From: Capnocytophaga sp.
Lineage (GTDB): Bacteria > Bacteroidota > Bacteroidia > Flavobacteriales > Flavobacteriaceae
Assembly: GCA_030538675.1 (NCBI GenBank)
Contig: JAUNTM010000019.1
Span: 1-34,151 of the forward strand
Reading direction: 5' to 3'
Length of the DNA stretch: 34,151 nucleotides
Shown: positions 30,989 to 34,151 of the stretch, one piece after another
Position numbering within the stretch: the stretch's first letter is position 1
How the letters are laid out: each line of letters begins with the position of its first letter
Program-made: the position numbers and the translations under genes
Notes under the pieces: model-generated
What the model was told of the DNA's origin: nothing
The model's database searches: none
The model's input: the letters and a program-made list of their open reading frames with translations, nothing else

Positions 30989-32071
30989 ATGAAATATCAC
31001 TACAACTGGAAATTATCAGAAACAAAATTTACAAAGGACAAAGGCACGGTTTTCAGCTGTTTTGCCTGCGGAGGCGGTTCGACAATGGGCTACAAATTAG
31101 CGGGCTTTGATGTGGTCGGTTTTAACGAAATAGACCCGAAAATGGCGTATTGCTACGTAAAAAATCATCAACCAAAATACCAGTTTATTGAGCCGGTACA
31201 GGATTTTGTCAAGTGGGACGAATACCCCCAGGAACTCTACGGACTGGATATTTTGGACGGTTCGCCGCCGTGCAGTTCGTTCAGTATGGCTGGCAATCGG
31301 GAGGACGATTGGGGCAAACAACGGCAGTTCCGAGAAGGGCAGGCGAAACAAGTCCTCGATACGCTTTTCTTTGATTTTATCGCTTTGGCGGAAAAATTAC
31401 AACCGAAAATCGTGGTTGCCGAAAACGTGAAAGGCATTCTCGCCGGAGCGGCACGCAAGTATGTACGGCGTATCATCTCGGACTTCGACCGTGCCGGATA
31501 TGCCGTGCGTGAGTTCGTGCTGAACGCTTCGGATATGGGTGTGCCGCAACGCCGTGAACGGGTGTTTTTTATCGCTATCCGTAAAGATTTGGCGGCACTT
31601 CTGCCCAAACCGCAAGGCGTGCTTTTTGCCGATTTTCCGAAGTTGGATATGCGTTTCCGTCAGCCGAAAATTCCGTTTTCCGAGATAAAAACCAACGAAA
31701 ACGGCCATAATTGGACTGCCCACGATGATTATGTTTGGCAACATCGTAGATATGGCGACAAGAAGTATGCAGATATATTGGAACGGCTCGAAAACCGCCA
31801 CAGTAACTTCAATTGTTCGTTTATATATGGGAATGAAACCCCGCCAACGTTGGTGTCGTCCGATGCTTCCAAGTACGTGTTATTCGATGAACCCAGACGG
31901 ATGAATACTACCGAAATGAAGCTATGCCAGTCGTTTCCATTGGACTACGATTTCGGCTCGGAAAAAGCAACGCACGTGCAATATATGCTCGGAATGAGCG
32001 TGCCGCCGGTAATGATGGCGAACATCGCACATCGGATTTATGAAGAATGGAAAATTATTTTTAATCATTAA
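30989..32071 (+). CDS. DNA (cytosine-5) methyltransferase
   Basis: 360 residues from the ATG at 30989. C5-methyltransferase motifs in order: I, FACGGGSTMGYKLAGF; II, GFNEID; IV, DGSPPCSSFSMAG with the catalytic Cys; VI, VAENVKG; VIII, MGVPQRRERVFFI; IX/X, TEMKLCQSFPLDYDF and YMLGMSVPPVMM. It methylates cytosine at an unknown site, probably protecting phage DNA from restriction. No partner restriction enzyme is present. An upstream in-frame ATG (30923) lies in the loop of the leader hairpin; the start at 30989, after an A-run, is preferred. Confidence 0.93.
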   Translation: MKYHYNWKLSETKFTKDKGTVFSCFACGGGSTMGYKLAGFDVVGFNEIDPKMAYCYVKNHQPKYQFIEPVQDFVKWDEYPQELYGLDILDGSPPCSSFSMAGNREDDWGKQRQFREGQAKQVLDTLFFDFIALAEKLQPKIVVAENVKGILAGAARKYVRRIISDFDRAGYAVREFVLNASDMGVPQRRERVFFIAIRKDLAALLPKPQGVLFADFPKLDMRFRQPKIPFSEIKTNENGHNWTAHDDYVWQHRRYGDKKYADILERLENRHSNFNCSFIYGNETPPTLVSSDASKYVLFDEPRRMNTTEMKLCQSFPLDYDFGSEKATHVQYMLGMSVPPVMMANIAHRIYEEWKIIFNH

Positions 32072-32085
32072 AAAATCAATGTAAA

Positions 32086-32214
32086 ATGTCAGAATTTAAG
32101 TACAAAGAACAACACGCTATCATCATTAAGGTCGATAGCGAACAGGAGCAAAAGGAGTTATTTGAAAAACTCAAAAAAATGGGATTTAAGAATTTAAAAG
32201 TAGTAAGTGTATGA
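32086..32214 (+). CDS. 42-residue protein before the ABC ATPase
   Basis: A short reading frame with an ATG 14 nt after the methyltransferase stop, sharing ATGA with the ABC ATPase start. The sequence starts MSEFKYKEQHAIIIKV and ends KKMGFKNLKVVSV; a strand-helix-strand (ferredoxin-half-like) arrangement is likely. Tight coupling to both neighbours argues that it is real. It might be a small partner of the ATPase; no family is recognised. Confidence 0.6.
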   Translation: MSEFKYKEQHAIIIKVDSEQEQKELFEKLKKMGFKNLKVVSV

Positions 32215-32894
32215 AAATCAACATTAAGCACACTTGCGAAGATTTTACGAGTTTTCGGGCAGAAAAAGTAAAATCGTTATTCAACGCCGAAAGCGGACAT
32301 ACGTGGGAACACACGGCAGAACTGCCCATTGAGGGCGATGATTGGCAAATCGGGCTGATTGTGGGTCCCAGCGGTTCGGGTAAAACCTCCATCGGCAAAC
32401 AAATTTGGGACAACGGCATTATCAATCTTTCGGAGGGTTGGAACGAAAACCTGCCCATTGTGGAGGACATCGCCCCAAACAAATCAATGAATGAGGTAAC
32501 GGCGGCACTTTCGGCGGTCGGTTTGGGCGATGTTCCTGCGTGGTTACGTCCGTTTAAAGTGCTTTCTAATGGCGAACAATTTCGGGCAGGACTGGCACGG
32601 CTGATTTGCGAAGAGTACGATAAGATTATTGTTGATGAATTTACCTCCGTAGTGGACAGACAAATCGCCAAAATCGGGGCTTCCGCCTTTGCCAAAGCGT
32701 GGCGGCGTGGCAAACGGCAAATCGTTTTATTGGCTTGTCATTACGACATCATTGATTGGTTACAACCCGATTGGGTGTACGATACGAGGGAGGGTGTCTG
32801 CCGAAAAAAGTCGCAGGCCGTCCCTCTATCCGGCTCGACATTTGGAAGACGGACGGCAGTTTCTGGAAATTTTTTAAAGAGCATTACTATTTAG
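32211..32894 (+). CDS. ABC-type ATPase, N-terminal half of an ATPase-GNAT enzyme
   Basis: 227 residues if read to its own stop. It has Walker A GPSGSGKTSIG (about 51-61), an ABC signature LSNGEQFRAGLARL (about 122-135), Walker B KIIVDEFTSVVDR (about 143-155) with the catalytic Glu, and the H-switch LACHYD. It has no membrane domain, so it is not a transporter; it resembles the ATPase half of COG2401, an ABC ATPase fused to an acetyltransferase. After residue 200 (codon AAG at 32808) homology-like sequence continues in the -1 frame; the last 27 residues of the zero frame (SQAVPLSGST...) look non-native. A short and a fused form are therefore expected. Confidence 0.85.
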   Translation: MKINIKHTCEDFTSFRAEKVKSLFNAESGHTWEHTAELPIEGDDWQIGLIVGPSGSGKTSIGKQIWDNGIINLSEGWNENLPIVEDIAPNKSMNEVTAALSAVGLGDVPAWLRPFKVLSNGEQFRAGLARLICEEYDKIIVDEFTSVVDRQIAKIGASAFAKAWRRGKRQIVLLACHYDIIDWLQPDWVYDTREGVCRKKSQAVPLSGSTFGRRTAVSGNFLKSITI

Positions 32895-33346
32895 ATTTGC
32901 CGCATCCGCCCTGTGCCGAATATTTTGTGGGAACGGTGGACGGTGAGTTGGTTTGCCATTTGGCAGTTACACCCCTTTTCACGGCAAAGGCATATAGAGC
33001 TACCCGCTTGGTGGTGATGCCCGAATGGCAGGGAGCAGGTGTGGGTACGCAATTTTTGAACTTCGTAATGCAGTATCATTTGGAAGGAAATGGACGCAAA
33101 GGCCATAAATATCATACGTTTTTTCACACTTCGCATCCGCAGCTTTGTGGGTATTTACGAAATTCTAAATTATGGGAACAAACATCGGCTAAACTGCATG
33201 GAGCTAACAAGTTAAGAAGTATGAAATCAATGCAGAAGACATGTAAGCCTATCGGTGGGGGTAAGAAAATGAGGACAGGATACGGAGGACATTTTCGTGC
33301 CGTGCAAGGGTTTAAATACATCGGGCGGTTAAAAAATAATTTATAA
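32756..33346 (+). CDS. GNAT transferase, C-terminal half of the ATPase-GNAT enzyme
   Basis: In the -1 frame relative to the ATPase. The native part seems to begin at VAGRPSIRLDIWKTDG (from 32810) and runs to the stop at 33346, 178 residues; the ATG at 32756 would add residues without any domain. GNAT features: FKEHYYLDLPHPPCAEYF, a strand pair, and the acetyl-CoA-binding motif PEWQGAGVGTQFLNF (Q-G-x-G-x-G). Fused with the ATPase it gives 378 residues. Mu Mom, the adenine modification enzyme, is also a GNAT-fold protein at the same genome end, but clear identity is not visible. The formyltransferase start overlaps the stop by one base. Confidence 0.8.
   Translation: MVTTRLGVRYEGGCLPKKVAGRPSIRLDIWKTDGSFWKFFKEHYYLDLPHPPCAEYFVGTVDGELVCHLAVTPLFTAKAYRATRLVVMPEWQGAGVGTQFLNFVMQYHLEGNGRKGHKYHTFFHTSHPQLCGYLRNSKLWEQTSAKLHGANKLRSMKSMQKTCKPIGGGKKMRTGYGGHFRAVQGFKYIGRLKNNL
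32786..32857 (+). promoter_or_regulatory. dnaX-like -1 frameshift signal, ABC ATPase to GNAT
   Basis: AGGGAG (32787-32792) lies 11 nt before A_AAA_AAG (32804-32810), which is exactly in phase for -1 slippage (CGA AAA AAG). After 6 nt a stem starts: GCCGTCC (32817-32823) pairs perfectly with GGACGGC (32851-32857). A c/c mismatch follows, then TCT/AGA and TCC/GGA pairs (32825-32831 with 32844-32849) close a 12-nt loop. The three elements, order and spacings are those of E. coli dnaX. Confidence 0.75.
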
Positions 33347-34008
33347 TGAAAGGAAAATTTAAAGTTTTTATATCCGGACAAAAGTATTTTGCAGGGGAAG
33401 TATTCCGACTTTGCCAGCGTTCGGAAATGGAAATTGTGGGCGTTTGTTGTCCGTTGGATGATAAATATATTGGGGATTTAGCCCGGCTGTGGAACGTACC
33501 CATCATACCCGCAGGAATGTTAAACGGCAACACGATGCCCCTGTGTGATTTAGGTATTACAGCACATTCGTTTGATTATATCGGCAAAAGAACGCGTTAT
33601 ATTCCTCGTCTGGGGTGGCTCGGTTATCATCCGAGCCTACTGCCTCGCCATCGGGGGCGTTCGTCAATTGAGTGGGCGATACGTATGCACGATGCCGTTA
33701 CAGGGGGTACACTATTTTGGCTCAATGCGGGGATTGATAGGGGCGATATAGCCTATCAAGATTGGTGTTTTATTCCGCCCGAATACTACCTCAATCCCAA
33801 AGAAAAAGCAAAGGATTTGTGGAGGGACGAATTATTGCCCATGGGTTTAAACCTTTTTGAAACAGCGTTTAAAGATATTTTAAATGGAGTAATCAAGCGT
33901 ATGCCTCAAGACATGCGTTTTTCTACCTTTGAACCCGACACCAATGTGAAGGACATCTACAAACCCGACTTACTGATGTTGGAACAATTTGCAGGGGAGA
34001 GTACGTAG
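33346..34008 (+). CDS. Formyltransferase-fold enzyme of the modification module
   Basis: 220 residues with a Rossmann-like N-terminus (KVFISGQKYFAGEVFRL) and the formyltransferase signature YHPSLLPRHRGRSSIEW (about 94-110). The catalytic His is H95 and the Asp is D131 in AGIDRGDI, 36 residues later, as in Met-tRNA formyltransferase (H108, D144). The Asn two residues before the His (N106 there) is Gly here, so the chemistry may differ. It overlaps the GNAT stop by one base. Formyl or another one-carbon group could be passed to an amine on a modified base or to a metabolite. A strong terminator follows. Confidence 0.8.
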   Translation: MKGKFKVFISGQKYFAGEVFRLCQRSEMEIVGVCCPLDDKYIGDLARLWNVPIIPAGMLNGNTMPLCDLGITAHSFDYIGKRTRYIPRLGWLGYHPSLLPRHRGRSSIEWAIRMHDAVTGGTLFWLNAGIDRGDIAYQDWCFIPPEYYLNPKEKAKDLWRDELLPMGLNLFETAFKDILNGVIKRMPQDMRFSTFEPDTNVKDIYKPDLLMLEQFAGEST

Positions 34009-34029
34009 TTGACGTCGTTACCATACATA

Positions 34030-34057
34030 AAAAACACGGCTAAATTGCCGTGTTTTT
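34030..34057. terminator. Bidirectional terminator after the last gene
   Basis: AAAAACACGGC (34030-34040) and GCCGTGTTTTT (34047-34057) form a perfect 11-bp stem with a 6-nt loop, A-run on one side and T-run on the other. It can end rightward transcripts of the modification operon and also stop transcripts entering from the host. Confidence 0.88.
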
Positions 34058-34076
34058 GTGTTTTTGTATATCTTTG
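34045..34076 (+). promoter_or_regulatory. Outward-facing promoter candidate
   Basis: TATCTTTG (34069-34076) is an exact -7 box with TTG (34045-34047) 21 nt upstream, the latter inside the terminator hairpin. It reads out of the phage towards flanking DNA. The -33 element is common by chance, so confidence is modest. Confidence 0.4.
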
Positions 34077-34102
34077 TTTGTGATAATAGAATCCTCAAAA
34101 AA

Positions 34103-34140
34103 TGTACATTTCGTTTTGAATTTTGGTACATTTCGTTTTG
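34103..34140. repeat. Right-end tandem sites, candidate transposase binding sites
   Basis: GTACATTTCGTTTTG occurs at 34104-34118 and 34126-34140, 22 bp apart, about two helical turns. On the other strand the core is CGAAATGTAC, matching the left-end core CGAAACGCAC at 8 of 10 positions, both differences being C/T changes. Eleven bases later the window ends with CA. Two in-phase sites at the right end resemble Mu attR1-R2. Confidence 0.65.
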
Positions 34141-34151
34141 CGGATTATACA

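Overview
The window looks like one nearly complete Mu-like (transposable) siphophage/prophage of a Bacteroidota host. The phage assignment rests on a MuA-type DDE transposase followed by a MuB-type ATPase, a GemA-like protein, DUF3164, a DUF935 portal, a MuF-type head protein, a gp36/DUF1320 protein and a Mu G-type morphogenesis protein. The host assignment rests on Bacteroidota-type promoters (TTG, about 20 nt, TAnnTTTG), A-rich instead of Shine-Dalgarno leaders, and protein styles typical of the phylum. The window starts with TG and ends with CA, and carries transposase-site-like repeats at both edges, so its edges are probably at or very near the phage ends. No host gene is visible.

Layout. 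1-200: left end repeats and the repressor terminator. 203-946: leftward LexA/CI-type repressor, operators and the early promoter. 947-10089: rightward early operon (small regulator, antirepressor, transposase, MuB, a second RecA-like ATPase, DUF3164, GemA-like, DUF2786-like, a replication-initiator-like protein and several unknown small genes). 10101-10913: a terminator, a separately promoted lipoprotein gene (a probable moron) and a small helix-turn-helix protein that is a candidate late activator. 10864-16970: leftward late head operon (small and large terminase, gp36, portal, MuF with a toxin-like tail domain, gpG, tail terminator). 16985-17125: two divergent late promoters with matching upstream boxes. 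17146-30363: rightward late operon (protease/scaffold, capsid, amidase, membrane and spanin-like proteins, tail tube, tail chaperones, tape measure, distal tail, large receptor-side tail protein). 30489-34008: right-end cargo made of a C5 DNA methyltransferase, a 42-residue protein, an ABC ATPase, a GNAT transferase and a formyltransferase. This sits where phage Mu keeps com-mom and is probably a DNA-modification/anti-restriction module. No tail sheath is seen, so a non-contractile tail is inferred.

Most notable signals. (1) Three probable -1 programmed frameshifts: ABC ATPase/GNAT at A_AAA_AAG with a stem-loop and an AGGGAG upstream, closely resembling E. coli dnaX; portal/MuF at T_TTT_TTT with a stem-loop, where MuF has no ATG at its head; and the tail chaperone G/GT pair. 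(2) A directional intergenic repeat family with long inverted arms and a C-rich tail, placed just upstream of start codons and inverted where the genes are inverted. (3) A three-hairpin small RNA candidate with its own promoter and terminator, antisense to the end of the MuF-toxin gene. (4) A 94-nt nested hairpin leader before the methyltransferase. (5) Matched divergent late promoters with an 18/20 conserved activator box. All homology statements are from reading motifs by eye; no search was run.
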